A stretch of 64,000 bases of DNA from Croceibacterium_B sp035470785 (GCA_035470785.1 DATIQN010000009.1:54577-118576), one strand, 5' to 3'; counted from the stretch's first letter, positions 30,147 through 39,078 are shown. The notes: generated by a model from the sequence alone, not told the origin. Numbers and translations: made by a program.

Positions 30147-31070
30147 ATGGATTCAAGATGGAGCATCGCCATTCATGGCGGCGCAGGTACGATCCTGCGC
30201 GATAAATTGAGCGAAGATCAGCGGCGCGAATACGAGGCCAGCTTGGGCCTGGCGCTCGATGCCGGTGCGAAGCTGCTGGCCGAGGGCGGCAGCGCGCTCG
30301 ACGCGGCCGCGGCGACCATCGTCCTGTTCGAAGACGATCCGCTGTTCAATGCCGGGCGTGGCGCGACTTTCACCTTCGACGGCAGGATCGAGCTCGACGC
30401 GGCGGTCATGGACGGGAGCGACCGTGCGGCCGGTGCCGTCGCCGGGGTCACCACGGTGCGCAATCCGGTGCTGCTCGCCCGCGCGGTGATGGAGCAGGGC
30501 TCGCACGTGTTCCTCGCCGGGGCGGGCGCCGAACGCTTCGCCCGCGAGCACGGCTTCGAGGCGATCGACCCGGCGTGGTTCGAAACGCCCGAACGCCGCC
30601 GCCAGCTCGAAGAGTTCCGCTCGCGCAAGGGCGCGTGGTTCGACTCCAGCGTCAAGTACGGTACAGTCGGCGCGGTGACGCGGGACGTGCTCGGCCACGT
30701 CGCCGCCGCCACCTCGACCGGCGGTCTGACCGGCAAGCGATGGGGCCGGATCGGCGATTCGCCGGTGATCGGTGCCGGCACCTACGCCGACGACCGCGCC
30801 GGCGCCGCCTCGGCCACCGGGGCGGGCGAGTTCTTCATCCGCACCGCCGTCGCCCACACGATCTGCGACCGCATGCGCTTCCTCGGTGAGAGCGCGCAGC
30901 AGGCGGCCGACGCGGCGATCGCCGAGGTCGGGGAGCTTGGCGGCGACGGCGGAGTGATCGTCGCCGGGGCGGACGGAAGCACGGCGTTTTCATTTAACAC
31001 GCCCGGGATGTATCGCGGGCGGGCAGACAGCCAGGGAATGCGCGAAATCGCGATCTTCGGCGAAGGGTAG
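30147..31070 (+). CDS. iaaA: Isoaspartyl peptidase/L-asparaginase (Ntn hydrolase)
   Basis: A 307-residue type 2 asparaginase that removes isoaspartyl residues from peptides and hydrolyses asparagine. The N-terminal IAIHGGAGTI and NAGRGATFTFDGRIELDAAVMDG stretches are family hallmarks. Autocleavage should occur before Thr173 in KYGTVGAV (usually HGTVGAV), creating the nucleophile of the beta chain. GDSPVIGAGTYADD and TGAGEFFIR complete the active site. It diverges closely from the GNAT pair and converges on pheA, ending 3 nt away. Confidence 0.93.
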   Translation: MDSRWSIAIHGGAGTILRDKLSEDQRREYEASLGLALDAGAKLLAEGGSALDAAAATIVLFEDDPLFNAGRGATFTFDGRIELDAAVMDGSDRAAGAVAGVTTVRNPVLLARAVMEQGSHVFLAGAGAERFAREHGFEAIDPAWFETPERRRQLEEFRSRKGAWFDSSVKYGTVGAVTRDVLGHVAAATSTGGLTGKRWGRIGDSPVIGAGTYADDRAGAASATGAGEFFIRTAVAHTICDRMRFLGESAQQAADAAIAEVGELGGDGGVIVAGADGSTAFSFNTPGMYRGRADSQGMREIAIFGEG

Positions 31071-31073
31071 GAT

Positions 31074-31967
31074 TCAGCCCCGCTTGAGCGCTTGGCGGTA
31101 TGTGCCGAGCATGCGCAACGACTTGCAGTGAAACGCCAGCTCCTCGAGCGCGCGGTCGACCGCCGGGTTGCCGGGCGCCCCGACAATGTCGGCGTAAAAC
31201 ATCGTCGCCGAAAAGCTCGCGCCCTTCTGGTAACTTTCGAGCTTGGTCATGTTGACCCCGTTGGTGGCGAAGCCGCCGAGCGCCTTGTAGAGCGCGGCCG
31301 GGATGTTCTTCACCTCGAAGACGAAAGTAGTCATCGCGGGCGCGTCGCCGAGCGAAGCCGGGTCGAGCGGCTGGCGCGCAAGGATGACGAAGCGGGTGGT
31401 ATTGTCACTCGCGTCGGAAATGTCCTCGGCCACCACCTTCAGGCCGTAGAGATCGGCTGCGATGCGCGGTGCGATGGCGCAGGCCGCGGGGTCGCCCTGC
31501 TCCTTGACGAAGGCGGCCGCGCCGGCGGTGTCGGGATAAGTCATCGGCACGATACCGCGCTCTCGTAGCCAGTGTCGCGTCTGGCCGAGCGCCTGCGGGT
31601 GGGAGTAGGCGGCCGAGAACGGACCGTCGCCGATCGCCATCACCGCATAACGGATCGGCAGGAAATGCTCGCCGACGATCGAAAGACCGCTTTCGGGCAG
31701 CAGGAAGTGTATGTCGGCGACGCGGCCGTGCTGCGAGTTCTCGATCGGGATGATCGCGCTTCCGGCGCGCTCCTGGCTCACGGCGTCGAGCGCGTCGTCG
31801 AAACTGAAGCACGGCAGCGGCAGGCAATCGGGCGCCCATTCCATTGCCGCCCGGTGCGAATTGGCCCCGGGCGCTCCCTGGAAGGCGATCGCGCGTGCCG
31901 GATATTTCGCCGCGGCGGAGACCATTTGCTCGACCAGCGCGAGCGCGGGGACGGGAAAGCTGTGCAT
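31074..31967 (-). CDS. pheA: Prephenate dehydratase
   Basis: A 297-residue monofunctional enzyme that converts prephenate to phenylpyruvate for phenylalanine synthesis. The catalytic domain shows IAFQGAPGANSHRAA, AIIPIENSQHGRVADIH and the TRF motif in SDNTTRFVIL (about residue 193). A C-terminal ACT domain follows (TTFVFEVKNIPAALYKALGGFATNGVNMTKLESY), the phenylalanine feedback site. No chorismate mutase domain is fused. There is no sign of a leader peptide attenuator upstream. Confidence 0.95.
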   Translation of the reverse strand: MHSFPVPALALVEQMVSAAAKYPARAIAFQGAPGANSHRAAMEWAPDCLPLPCFSFDDALDAVSQERAGSAIIPIENSQHGRVADIHFLLPESGLSIVGEHFLPIRYAVMAIGDGPFSAAYSHPQALGQTRHWLRERGIVPMTYPDTAGAAAFVKEQGDPAACAIAPRIAADLYGLKVVAEDISDASDNTTRFVILARQPLDPASLGDAPAMTTFVFEVKNIPAALYKALGGFATNGVNMTKLESYQKGASFSATMFYADIVGAPGNPAVDRALEELAFHCKSLRMLGTYRQALKRG

Positions 31968-32085
31968 CGGCGCGGCGGGTAGACCGGCGGACCCGCGGGG
32001 ACAAGGCGAATTGCCGTCTTGCGAAGCGCGCTGGCCCTCACTAGAGCGGCGCCGGAGTTCTCCCCCAAGGCAGTAGTCTCACCCG

Positions 32086-32796
32086 ATGACCGACCGTTTC
32101 AACACTATCGCCGGCTGGCTTCTCTTTTCCGGAATCGTCGCCCTCGGCCTCAACGCCGTGAGCGAGCGCATATTCGAAGCGAACAAGCCCGAGCGGCCCG
32201 AGACGATGGGCTTTCCGATCGCCGGTGTGGTCGAGGGCGGCGCCGAAGCGAAGGTCGATCTCGGCACCGTGCTGGCGAGCGCCGACCCGGCGGCGGGACA
32301 AAAGATTTTCGCCAAGTGCTCAAGCTGCCACACGATCGACCAGGGCGGCGCCAACGGGATCGGCCCGAACCTTTATGGCACCGTTGGCGTGCCGATTGGC
32401 GAGGGCAAGGGCGGCTTCGCGTTCTCCGGCGCGCTTTCGGGCCACGGCGGCAACTGGACTTATGAAAACCTGTTCGATTGGCTGAAGAGCCCGAGCGCCT
32501 TTGCTCCGGGCACCAAGATGACCTTTGCCGGTCTCTCGAGCCCGCAGGATCGCGCAAACGTGATCGCCTATCTGAAGCAGCAGGGCGGCGGCCCCGACTT
32601 CCCGGCTCCGGCCGCTCCCGCGGCAGCCGCGGGCAAGGCTGACGCCGCGGCGGCCAAGGCGCCCGACGCCAACCCGGGTCCGGCCCCCTCGGGCGCACCG
32701 GCGAGCACGAAGGACGCCTCAGGCGCGGTCGCTCAGCCGCAGCCGGTTCCGGGACACGCCGCGGATTCGAACACCAAGTCATCGCAGGCGCACTAA
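32086..32796 (+). CDS. Membrane-anchored cytochrome c
   Basis: A 236-residue class I c-type cytochrome. An uncleaved N-terminal helix (IAGWLLFSGIVALGLNAV) anchors it to the membrane. The haem site is CSSCH (Cys78, Cys81, His82) and Met in APGTKMTFAGL (about residue 147) is the likely sixth ligand. The domain resembles cytochrome c-552/CycM proteins that feed the aa3 oxidase. A C-terminal tail of about 60 residues is rich in Ala and Pro and probably disordered. It converges on rlmE with a 4-nt overlap. Confidence 0.93.
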   Translation: MTDRFNTIAGWLLFSGIVALGLNAVSERIFEANKPERPETMGFPIAGVVEGGAEAKVDLGTVLASADPAAGQKIFAKCSSCHTIDQGGANGIGPNLYGTVGVPIGEGKGGFAFSGALSGHGGNWTYENLFDWLKSPSAFAPGTKMTFAGLSSPQDRANVIAYLKQQGGGPDFPAPAAPAAAAGKADAAAAKAPDANPGPAPSGAPASTKDASGAVAQPQPVPGHAADSNTKSSQAH

Positions 32797-33458
32797 CTGC
32801 GCCCTTTGAACCCCTGAGCTATCACGTACCACTCGGATGAGCCCTTGCGGCTCGCCGGCGGCTTGGCGTGCTTGACCGTGCGGAAATGCTGCTTGAGCAG
32901 CGTCAGCAGTTCGCTGTCAGTACCGCCGGCCAGGACCTTCGCGACGAACGCGCCGCCGGGGGCGAGCGTTTCGACCGCGAAGGCCACGGCCGCCTCGACC
33001 AGGCCCATCGTGCGCAAGTGGTCGGTCTGCTTGTGGCCGACAGTGTTGGCGGCCATGTCCGACAGCACGAGGTCGGGCGCTCCGCCAAGGGCCTCTGCAA
33101 GCGCGCCGGGCGCCTCGTCGGCCATGAAGTCGAGCTGCAGGATGGTCACGCCCTCGATGGGTTCGGTCGGGAGCAGGTCGATGCCGGCGACGGCTGCCTC
33201 CGGCGCGCGCTTGCGCACCACCTGGCTCCAGCCGCCGGGCGCGATCCCGAGGTCGATAATCCTGTGCGCGCCCTTGAGCAGGCCAAAGCGCTCGTCGAGC
33301 TCGAGCAGCTTGTAGGCTGCGCGGCTGCGGTAGCCCTCAGCCTTGGCCTGCTTGACATAAGGGTCGTTCAGCTGCCGCTCGAGCCAGCGCGTGGACGAAG
33401 CCGTGCGCCCGCGGGCGGTCTTGACCCGGCGACCGGCGTCCTTGCCGACGCGGCTCAC
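32793..33458 (-). CDS. rlmE: 23S rRNA (uridine(2552)-2'-O)-methyltransferase
   Basis: A 221-residue FtsJ/RrmJ methyltransferase that modifies U2552 of 23S rRNA. The SAM site is IIDLGIAPGGWSQVV (about residues 69-83). The K-D-K-E tetrad is recognisable: Lys in RSRAAYKLLELDE, Asp in LVLSDMAANT, Lys in AFVAKVL, Glu in SSEWYVIAQGFK. It starts with GTG overlapping the ppx stop (GTGA), so the two are translationally coupled. Confidence 0.95.
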   Translation of the reverse strand: MSRVGKDAGRRVKTARGRTASSTRWLERQLNDPYVKQAKAEGYRSRAAYKLLELDERFGLLKGAHRIIDLGIAPGGWSQVVRKRAPEAAVAGIDLLPTEPIEGVTILQLDFMADEAPGALAEALGGAPDLVLSDMAANTVGHKQTDHLRTMGLVEAAVAFAVETLAPGGAFVAKVLAGGTDSELLTLLKQHFRTVKHAKPPASRKGSSEWYVIAQGFKGRS

Positions 33459-34588
33459 CCTTTGTGCCGCACGCGCTTGAGGCTGGCGCGCGCTTGCGCG
33501 CCCTCGGCCTCGGCGGACATCAGGCTGCGCAGGATACCTTCGCGGATGCCGCGATCGGCCACCCCGAGGCGCGGGGCAGGCCAGATGTCGAGGATCGATT
33601 CGAGGATCGCGCAACCGGCCACCACCAGGTCGGCCCGTTCCTGCCCGATGCAGGGCAGCTTGCGCCGCTCGGCCGGACTCATCTCCGCCAGCCGCGAGGA
33701 GATCTCGCGCATTGACTGGCCCGGCACGATCAGTCCGTCGACGGCCTTGCGGTCGTATTGCGGCAAATCGAGATGAACGCTGGCGAGCGTGGTCACGGTG
33801 CCGCTGGTACCGAGAAGGCGCAAGTCGGGCGCGCGATGTGGTGCCACGCGCTCGGCAAACTCGGCGAAGCTTTCCGTGACCACGCGGCGCATTTCGGCAT
33901 AGCGCGCGGCGCGCGCGGCCGCGTCGGCGTGCTCGTCTTCATGGCCGACGGTTTCCGTCAGCGAGACGACGCCCCACGGCACCGACTGCCAGTCGATGAT
34001 CCGCGGGACCGGTCCGCCCGGTTCTATCAGGACCAGCTCGGTCGAACCGCCGCCGATGTCGAAGATCATCGCCGGGCCGATGCCGTCCTCGAGCAGGATG
34101 TGGCAGCCGAGCACCGCGAGACGAGCCTCTTCCTGCGCCGAGATGATGTCGAGCATGATGCCGGTCTCGCGCCGGACGCGCTCGATGAACTCCTCGCCGT
34201 TGGTGGCCCGGCGGCAGGCCTCGGTTGCCACCGAGCGAGCGAGATGCACGTTGCGGCGCCGCAGCTTGTCGGCGCAGACCTTGAGCGCACCGACCGCGCG
34301 GTCCATCGCCTCGTCGCTCAGCCGCCCGGTCTGCGCCAGCCCCTCGCCGAGCCGGACGACCCGGCTGAAGGCGTCGATGACCACGAAGTTGGCGCTCGCC
34401 GGGCGGGCGATCAGCAGCCGGCAGTTGTTCGTTCCGAGGTCGATGGCGGCATAAGCCTGACGTGGATGATGGTGCGGCACAGGACGCTGTTCGGGCGCAT
34501 CCCCGGCGCTCGATTGCGGCGTGGCGAGATTTTGTTCGACCTGCCCGGCCGCTTCCTGCGGCCGCTGCGGCGGTGAGTGATCCGCCAT
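33455..34588 (-). CDS. ppx: Exopolyphosphatase/pppGpp phosphohydrolase (Ppx/GppA)
   Basis: A 377-residue member of the ASKHA fold. Residues 1-43 are a Pro/Gln/His-rich extension. The phosphate-binding loops are AAIDLGTNNCRLLIARP (about residues 46-62) and MIFDIGGGSTELVLIE (about 165-180). TLASVHLDLPQYDR and a C-terminal region about residue 310 complete the short, single-fold version. Whether it prefers polyphosphate or pppGpp cannot be read from sequence. It is coupled to rlmE and diverges from a methyltransferase gene. Confidence 0.92.
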   Translation of the reverse strand: MADHSPPQRPQEAAGQVEQNLATPQSSAGDAPEQRPVPHHHPRQAYAAIDLGTNNCRLLIARPASANFVVIDAFSRVVRLGEGLAQTGRLSDEAMDRAVGALKVCADKLRRRNVHLARSVATEACRRATNGEEFIERVRRETGIMLDIISAQEEARLAVLGCHILLEDGIGPAMIFDIGGGSTELVLIEPGGPVPRIIDWQSVPWGVVSLTETVGHEDEHADAAARAARYAEMRRVVTESFAEFAERVAPHRAPDLRLLGTSGTVTTLASVHLDLPQYDRKAVDGLIVPGQSMREISSRLAEMSPAERRKLPCIGQERADLVVAGCAILESILDIWPAPRLGVADRGIREGILRSLMSAEAEGAQARASLKRVRHKG

Positions 34589-34723
34589 GAGAAATCCAGA
34601 CTTTCACGTTTCCGCCCGCCATTTCGGCGGGGACCTGGGGTCAGGCTAGCGGATGGCCAGCATCGCGGCAAGTTTCGTCGATGCGGGTTGAACCCGCCTC
34701 ACGAGCAAGACACACTCGGTCAG

Positions 34724-35557
34724 GTGATCTATCCCAACCGCCCGCAATCGGCCGCCGATGTCGCACTCCACTACGACGAGCTGGATTTGCCTTACCGGCG
34801 TATCTGGGGCGAGCACGTCCATCACGGCTACTGGCGCACCGGCGCCGAAAGCCCGGCCGAGGCGGCCGAGGCGCTGGTTCAACTCGTCGCCGAGCGGCTC
34901 GCGCTCCAACCCGGCCAACGCGTCGTCGACATTGGCTGTGGGTACGGCTCGACGGCCGGGTGGCTTGCTGCGCAAGAGGGCGTTGAGGTGACCGGCTTCA
35001 CGCTCTCCGAGGCGCAAGCTGCGGTCGGGCGCGCGCGCCCGGGCTTCACCTGCTTCGTCCGCGACTGGCTCGACAACGGACTTCCGGACGGCGCCTTCGA
35101 CCGCGCCTACGCGATCGAAAGTTCGGAGCACATGGTCGACAAGGCGCGGTTCTTCGCCGAGGCGCATCGGGTGCTCAAGCCCGCTGCGCGCTTCGTCGTT
35201 TGCGCCTGGCTCGAGGGGGAAGCAGTGACGCCCTGGCACGTCAGGCATCTGCTCGAACCGATCTGCCGTGAGGGACGGCTGCCGAGCATGGGCAGCCGTG
35301 CCGACTACGAGGCGCTCGCGGCGGCGGCCGGTTTTCGACTGCTGCGTTACGGCGACATCAGCCGCGAAGTGCGGCGCACCTGGACGATCTGCCTGCGCCG
35401 GCTTGCGGGCCACGTTCTCACCGACCGCGAGATCCGCCGTCTGGCCCTAAGCCGGGCGACCGAAAATCGCGAGTTCATCCTCAGCCTGCCGCGGCTGATC
35501 CTGGCCTTGCGCGGCGGCGCGATGCGATACGGCGTGTTCGTGTGGGAGCGTGCCTAG
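34724..35557 (+). CDS. SAM-dependent methyltransferase
   Basis: A 277-residue class I methyltransferase. The SAM loop is VVDIGCGYGSTAGWLAA (about residues 67-83), followed by VTGFTLSEAQ and FDRAYAIESSEHMVDKARFFAEAHRVLKP. The layout is close to tocopherol/gamma-type or cyclopropane-synthase-like small-molecule methyltransferases. The GTG at 34724 gives the usual start IYPNRPQ, though the ribosome binding site is weak. The 3' end overlaps the DUF2147 gene by 4 nt. The substrate is unknown. Confidence 0.85.
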   Translation: MIYPNRPQSAADVALHYDELDLPYRRIWGEHVHHGYWRTGAESPAEAAEALVQLVAERLALQPGQRVVDIGCGYGSTAGWLAAQEGVEVTGFTLSEAQAAVGRARPGFTCFVRDWLDNGLPDGAFDRAYAIESSEHMVDKARFFAEAHRVLKPAARFVVCAWLEGEAVTPWHVRHLLEPICREGRLPSMGSRADYEALAAAAGFRLLRYGDISREVRRTWTICLRRLAGHVLTDREIRRLALSRATENREFILSLPRLILALRGGAMRYGVFVWERA

Positions 35558-35964
35558 CGGGCACGCGTCCAGCGGCGGCTCTCGCAGATGAAGAACACGC
35601 AACCGGTCACCCGGAGTGAGCCGTCCGGGTTCAACTGAAGCGTCGACTTGTAGCTCTTGCCGCCTTCGGGGTCGTAGGCGCGACCGTTTCGCCAGACATC
35701 GCCATGGCGTTCGAAGCCGATGAGTACCGGTAGGCCGAGGATCGGCCGGTTGCGCAGCCTGGGATCGGCGTTGTGAATGTCGGTCTTGGGCGCCCTGGCG
35801 TCGGCGTCGAGCACTTTCGCGATCGTGCCGCACAGCTTCGCGCCGCAGGGTGCAATGCGCACGAGCCCCTTGTGATCATCGTTGAGCCACAGCCCTTCGA
35901 CGCTCGGCCCTGCCATTGCGGGGGCCGCAACCGCCAGCGCAAGTGGCGGGATGAACCCGCGCAT
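35554..35964 (-). CDS. DUF2147 family periplasmic protein
   Basis: A 136-residue protein with a signal peptide (MRGFIPPLALAVAAPAMAG). The mature part matches DUF2147: VEGLWLNDDHKGLVRIAPCGAKLCGTIAKVLD, then PILGLPVLIGFERHGDVWRNGRAYDPEGGKSYKSTLQLNPDGSLRVTGC. The Cys pair APCGAKLCG is typical. Function is unknown; related proteins are small beta-barrel periplasmic proteins. An ATG at 35985 is an alternative start. Confidence 0.85.
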   Translation of the reverse strand: MRGFIPPLALAVAAPAMAGPSVEGLWLNDDHKGLVRIAPCGAKLCGTIAKVLDADARAPKTDIHNADPRLRNRPILGLPVLIGFERHGDVWRNGRAYDPEGGKSYKSTLQLNPDGSLRVTGCVFFICESRRWTRAR

Positions 35965-36012
35965 GATAATCCGCCACGACCGCATACGCTTGGTTATGCG
36001 GTTGGAGGGTTC

Positions 36013-36708
36013 ATGGGCAAGCTCGATATCCGCTCGCGCGAGGCCGAGCAAATGGACGCCCCGGACCTCGATCCGGCGGTCTATGAAAAGGTCCTGCACG
36101 ATCTCGCCCGGGTCAACCGGGCGACCTTCACGGCCTGGCCGACGCTCGCCTTTCTCAACCGCGCGGTGGGCGAGGCGACGAACTTTCGGCTGATGGACGT
36201 CGGCTTTGGCGATGGTGACGTGCTGCGCGCAGTCGCCCGCTGGGCCCGCCGCAAGGGTATCGCCGCCGAGCTGGTGGGGGTCGACCTCAACGAGAAGAGC
36301 GTCAAGGCGGCCCGCGACGCGACGCCGCCCGACATGGTGATCGACTATCGCGCCGGCGATTACGCTCACCAGGCCGGGCCGTTCGATTTTGTCGTCTCGA
36401 GCCAGGTCACACACCACATGACCGACCCGCAGCTGGTCACCTTCCTGCGCTACGTGGAGACCGAGGCGCGGAGGGGCTGGCTGATCTGCGATCTTCATCG
36501 CCTTGCTTTCTCCTACTGGGGCTTCCCGCTGCTCGCGCGCCTGCTGATGGTTCACCGCATCGTGCGCGAGGACGGGCGCCTGTCGATCGCCCGTTCGTTC
36601 CGCAAAGGAGAGTGGGAGGTTTACTTGCGCGAGGCGGGAATCGCGCCCGGGCAGGTAAAAATCGTCAGGCGGTTCGCCTCGCGCCTGTGCGTCGAACGGA
36701 TCAAGTAA
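36013..36708 (+). CDS. SAM-dependent methyltransferase
   Basis: A 231-residue class I methyltransferase. It opens with DIRSREAEQMDAPDLDPAVYEKVLHDLARVN, then the SAM loop LMDVGFGDGDVLRAVARWARRKG (about residues 61-83), VGVDLNEKSVKAAR and FDFVVSSQVTHHMTDPQLVTFLR. Proteins with this opening are often next to type III polyketide synthase genes, but none is here. GGAGGG lies before the ATG. It diverges from the DUF2147 gene. The substrate is unknown. Confidence 0.85.
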   Translation: MGKLDIRSREAEQMDAPDLDPAVYEKVLHDLARVNRATFTAWPTLAFLNRAVGEATNFRLMDVGFGDGDVLRAVARWARRKGIAAELVGVDLNEKSVKAARDATPPDMVIDYRAGDYAHQAGPFDFVVSSQVTHHMTDPQLVTFLRYVETEARRGWLICDLHRLAFSYWGFPLLARLLMVHRIVREDGRLSIARSFRKGEWEVYLREAGIAPGQVKIVRRFASRLCVERIK

Positions 36709-36789
36709 GCAGGCAATCGTGCGCAAGCCGGCGTGATCGGCTTCCCGCCTTGACGACGAGGGCAGCGCTTTCTAGATGCGCCCCCTCGT

Positions 36790-36863
36790 TGCCCCGTCGT
36801 CTAATGGTAAGACAACGGACTCTGACTCCGTTTATCGAGGTTCGAATCCTCGCGGGGCATCCA
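36790..36863 (+). tRNA. tRNA-Gln (anticodon CTG)
   Basis: A complete cloverleaf: acceptor TGCCCCG pairs with CGGGGCA, D-arm GTCTAATGGTAAGAC, anticodon arm ACGGA-CTCTGAC-TCCGT with anticodon CTG, and T-arm CGAGG-TTCGAAT-CCTCG. The 3' CCA is encoded at 36861-36863. It reads CAG codons. Confidence 0.96.
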
Positions 36864-37065
36864 GCCTTCCCGTTCTCGCAGCCGGTCAGCCGCGGGGCAG
36901 GCGTGCGCCATTGCTGGCCATCCTGACGCGCAATTTCCCCAGCTTGGTGCAAACTCTCGCGGTCATCAGGAATTGGCTGTTGAACGTCGACGCGCAAACG
37001 GTTAGCTTTATTTCACATGAAAAATCATGAGTTTCCCGCACAGGGAGACGTCGAAGGGGGCAGCG

Positions 37066-37128
37066 ATGGATCGTGAGGCGCGGGTTTCCCGCGGGCAGAT
37101 AGCCCGCGAATCGGGCGGGTCGGTCTGA
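37066..37128 (+). CDS. 20-codon leader ORF coupled to the LuxR-type gene
   Basis: ATG at 37066 follows a G-rich ribosome binding site (GAAGGGGG). The 20-residue product begins MDREARVSRGQ and ends SGGSV. Its TGA overlaps the ATG of the downstream regulator (TGATG). The regulator itself has a poor ribosome binding site, so translational coupling through this ORF is plausible. Whether the peptide has a role of its own is unknown. Confidence 0.45.
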   Translation: MDREARVSRGQIARESGGSV

Positions 37129-37721
37129 TGGCTACAGCCGCGCCGGCCGAAGTTCTGGCCGAGGAGTGCCGTGCCGAATTCGCGGGAGCGTTCGAGAAAT
37201 TAGATCAGCGACCCAAAATCGTCGTCGATTACGATCAACGTGTGCTCTGGTCCTGCGATATGGCTCCACGGTTGCTCGACGGGCCGATGCCGCTGTGCAT
37301 CCGCAAGGGCAAACTTGTCGTCGACGACGAGGAACTGCGACAGGATTTCGCCGAATTCCTTCACAATGTCGGGTCCGAAGTGCAGCGCAAGCTGATCCGC
37401 GGCAAGGCCAAGCGCCATTGGGCAGTGCTGCGCGCTTGGCGGCCGGCGCACTGGGATCGCGCGGTTTGCGTGCTGGCCAGCCCTTCCCTGCCACTGGAGG
37501 ACATCGAGCGCAGCGGCCTCGCCCGCGAGCTCAAACTGACCAATGCCGAAGTCCGTGTTCTCAGGCAGTTCGCCGAGCTCAATTCGCCGAAGCAGATCGC
37601 CCGCGAGCTCGGCGTTTCGCTGAGCACCGTGCGCAGCCACCTGAAGCAGATTCATGCCAAGGCGGCGGTGACTACGTCGCTTCAATTGTTGCGGCTGACG
37701 CACAGTTTTTGCTCGGTATAG
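37128..37721 (+). CDS. LuxR-type helix-turn-helix regulator
   Basis: A 197-residue protein whose C-terminal LuxR/GerE domain is clear: LARELKLTNAEVRVLRQFAELNSPKQIARELGVSLSTVRSHLKQIHAKAAVTTSLQLLRL (about residues 130-190). The N-terminal part (IVVDYDQRVLWSCDMAPRLLDG...) is not a receiver or autoinducer domain that I recognise. Binding targets are unknown. It lies 260 nt behind tRNA-Gln and its start overlaps the stop of a 20-codon leader ORF. Confidence 0.88.
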   Translation: MATAAPAEVLAEECRAEFAGAFEKLDQRPKIVVDYDQRVLWSCDMAPRLLDGPMPLCIRKGKLVVDDEELRQDFAEFLHNVGSEVQRKLIRGKAKRHWAVLRAWRPAHWDRAVCVLASPSLPLEDIERSGLARELKLTNAEVRVLRQFAELNSPKQIARELGVSLSTVRSHLKQIHAKAAVTTSLQLLRLTHSFCSV

Positions 37722-37854
37722 GTGGGGCGCCGACTGTGCCGAATTGGGACCGGACAGGACCTAACTGACGGATAATTATAAGGTTCCCATTGGTGGGGAT
37801 GCGAATCAGCCCCGGCGGTTCATAAGAATCCGTTAACTCTTGGGAAATCGAGGG

Positions 37855-38149
37855 GTGTCTTCGCTCGCCGAACAGCAAACGGCCGACGAGCAACGGTCCT
37901 TCCCTTCGCCGGCGACGCGGCTGCGCTTGGCGTCGGATGCCGATTTGCAAAGCAACCAGGAGCTCGCCGCGCTCTATCTCGGGAAGCAATCTTCGCCTCC
38001 CGAGAGCCGTGCCCCCGCAGACGATGCGCACGCTCCCGCGATGGACTCTGCGTCGGCGCAGATTCTCAACGCCCTGCAGCAGCCCACGGCTCCGCCCCAC
38101 CGCTGTAGCCCGCGACCCGGCGCTTTTCTTCGCCGCGCCGAACGCCTAG
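37855..38149 (+). other. Possible small coding region before the LOG gene, frame uncertain
   Basis: From a GTG at 37855 (GAGGG just upstream) an open frame reads SSLAEQQTADEQRSFPSPATR and LQSNQELAALYLGKQSS, which looks like real protein. It runs in frame into the LOG gene, yet near 38095 coding character seems to move to the +1 frame, which ends TAVARDPALFFAAPNA at a TAG (38147-38149). It may be a small separate gene with a frameshift, or an N-terminal extension. I recognise no family. Confidence 0.3.
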
Positions 38150-38184
38150 TCCGGCGGCGACAGCGCCGGGACAGAGGAACAAGC

Positions 38185-39078
38185 GTGGACGATAGCAAGC
38201 CTGGCGAGGACGACCGCGACCTGACCGTTCGCAAGTTCTATCCGGCCGAGCAGGAAGCCGGTTTTGCCGAGCGGGCGCCGACCGATACCCCGCAGACTCG
38301 GCATCCGGCCTACCGCTTGGCCTTTGCCGACACCGATTTCCTGCTGCGCGAGGAACTGCGTCCGGTGCGCTTTCAGCTCGAGTTGCTCAAGCCTGAGATG
38401 TTGCTCGACGAGGCGGGCGTGGGTTCGACGCTGGTGATGTACGGTTCCGCGCGCATCCCGCCTCCCGAGGCGGTCGAGACCGCGCTCAAGGGCGCCAAGG
38501 ATCTGCCCGAGCTCGAACGTAAGGTAGTCGAAAGCCTTGCCGCGAAAGCGAAGTACTACACCGAGGCCTATCGCCTGGCGCGGATCGCCAGCGAGCGCTC
38601 GATCATCGAGCACGGCGAGCGGCAGTTCGTCGTCTGCTCAGGCGGCGGGCCCTCGATCATGGAGGCTGCCAACAAGGGGGCGAGCGACGCCGGTGCGGAA
38701 TCGATCGGCCTCAACATCGTGCTTCCGCACGAGCAGGCGCCGAATCCTTACGTCACCCCGTACCTCTCGTTTCACTTCCACTACTTCGCGCTGCGCAAGA
38801 TGCATTTCCTGCTCCGCGCGCGCGCCGTGGTGGTGTTCCCCGGCGGGTTCGGCACGTGCGACGAGTTCTTCGAGACGCTGACGCTTATCCAGACCGGCAA
38901 AATGAAGCCGATCCCGATCCTGCTATTCGGCCGCGAGTTCTGGAACCGCGTGATCAACTTCGAGGCGCTGTGCGAGGAAGGCACGATCTCGCCTACGGAC
39001 CTTGAGCTTTTCCACTGGTGCGAGACCGCCGAGGACGCCTGGAAGCACATCGCGGCGTTCTACAAGATCAGGGACTAG
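38185..39078 (+). CDS. LOG family protein (TIGR00730-like)
   Basis: A 297-residue Rossmann-fold protein of the lysine decarboxylase-like/LOG family. The nucleotide-binding region is FVVCSGGGPSIMEAANKGASDAGAESIGLNIVLP (about residues 150-183) and the family signature is VVVFPGGFGTCDEFFETLTLIQTGKM (about 216-241). Long LOG members act as nucleotide 5'-monophosphate phosphoribohydrolases or nucleosidases. The GTG at 38185 has AGAGGAA upstream. It overlaps thiD tail-to-tail by 4 nt. Confidence 0.88.
   Translation: MDDSKPGEDDRDLTVRKFYPAEQEAGFAERAPTDTPQTRHPAYRLAFADTDFLLREELRPVRFQLELLKPEMLLDEAGVGSTLVMYGSARIPPPEAVETALKGAKDLPELERKVVESLAAKAKYYTEAYRLARIASERSIIEHGERQFVVCSGGGPSIMEAANKGASDAGAESIGLNIVLPHEQAPNPYVTPYLSFHFHYFALRKMHFLLRARAVVVFPGGFGTCDEFFETLTLIQTGKMKPIPILLFGREFWNRVINFEALCEEGTISPTDLELFHWCETAEDAWKHIAAFYKIRD

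Noticed and set aside
31968..32085. A phenylalanine attenuator before pheA
   Set aside because: No Phe-rich leader ORF or paired terminator/antiterminator hairpins could be found.
37763..37787. A minus-strand GGAAC-N17-GTT match
   Set aside because: It points into the 3' end of the LuxR-type gene in antisense with no gene or terminator downstream, so it is probably chance.
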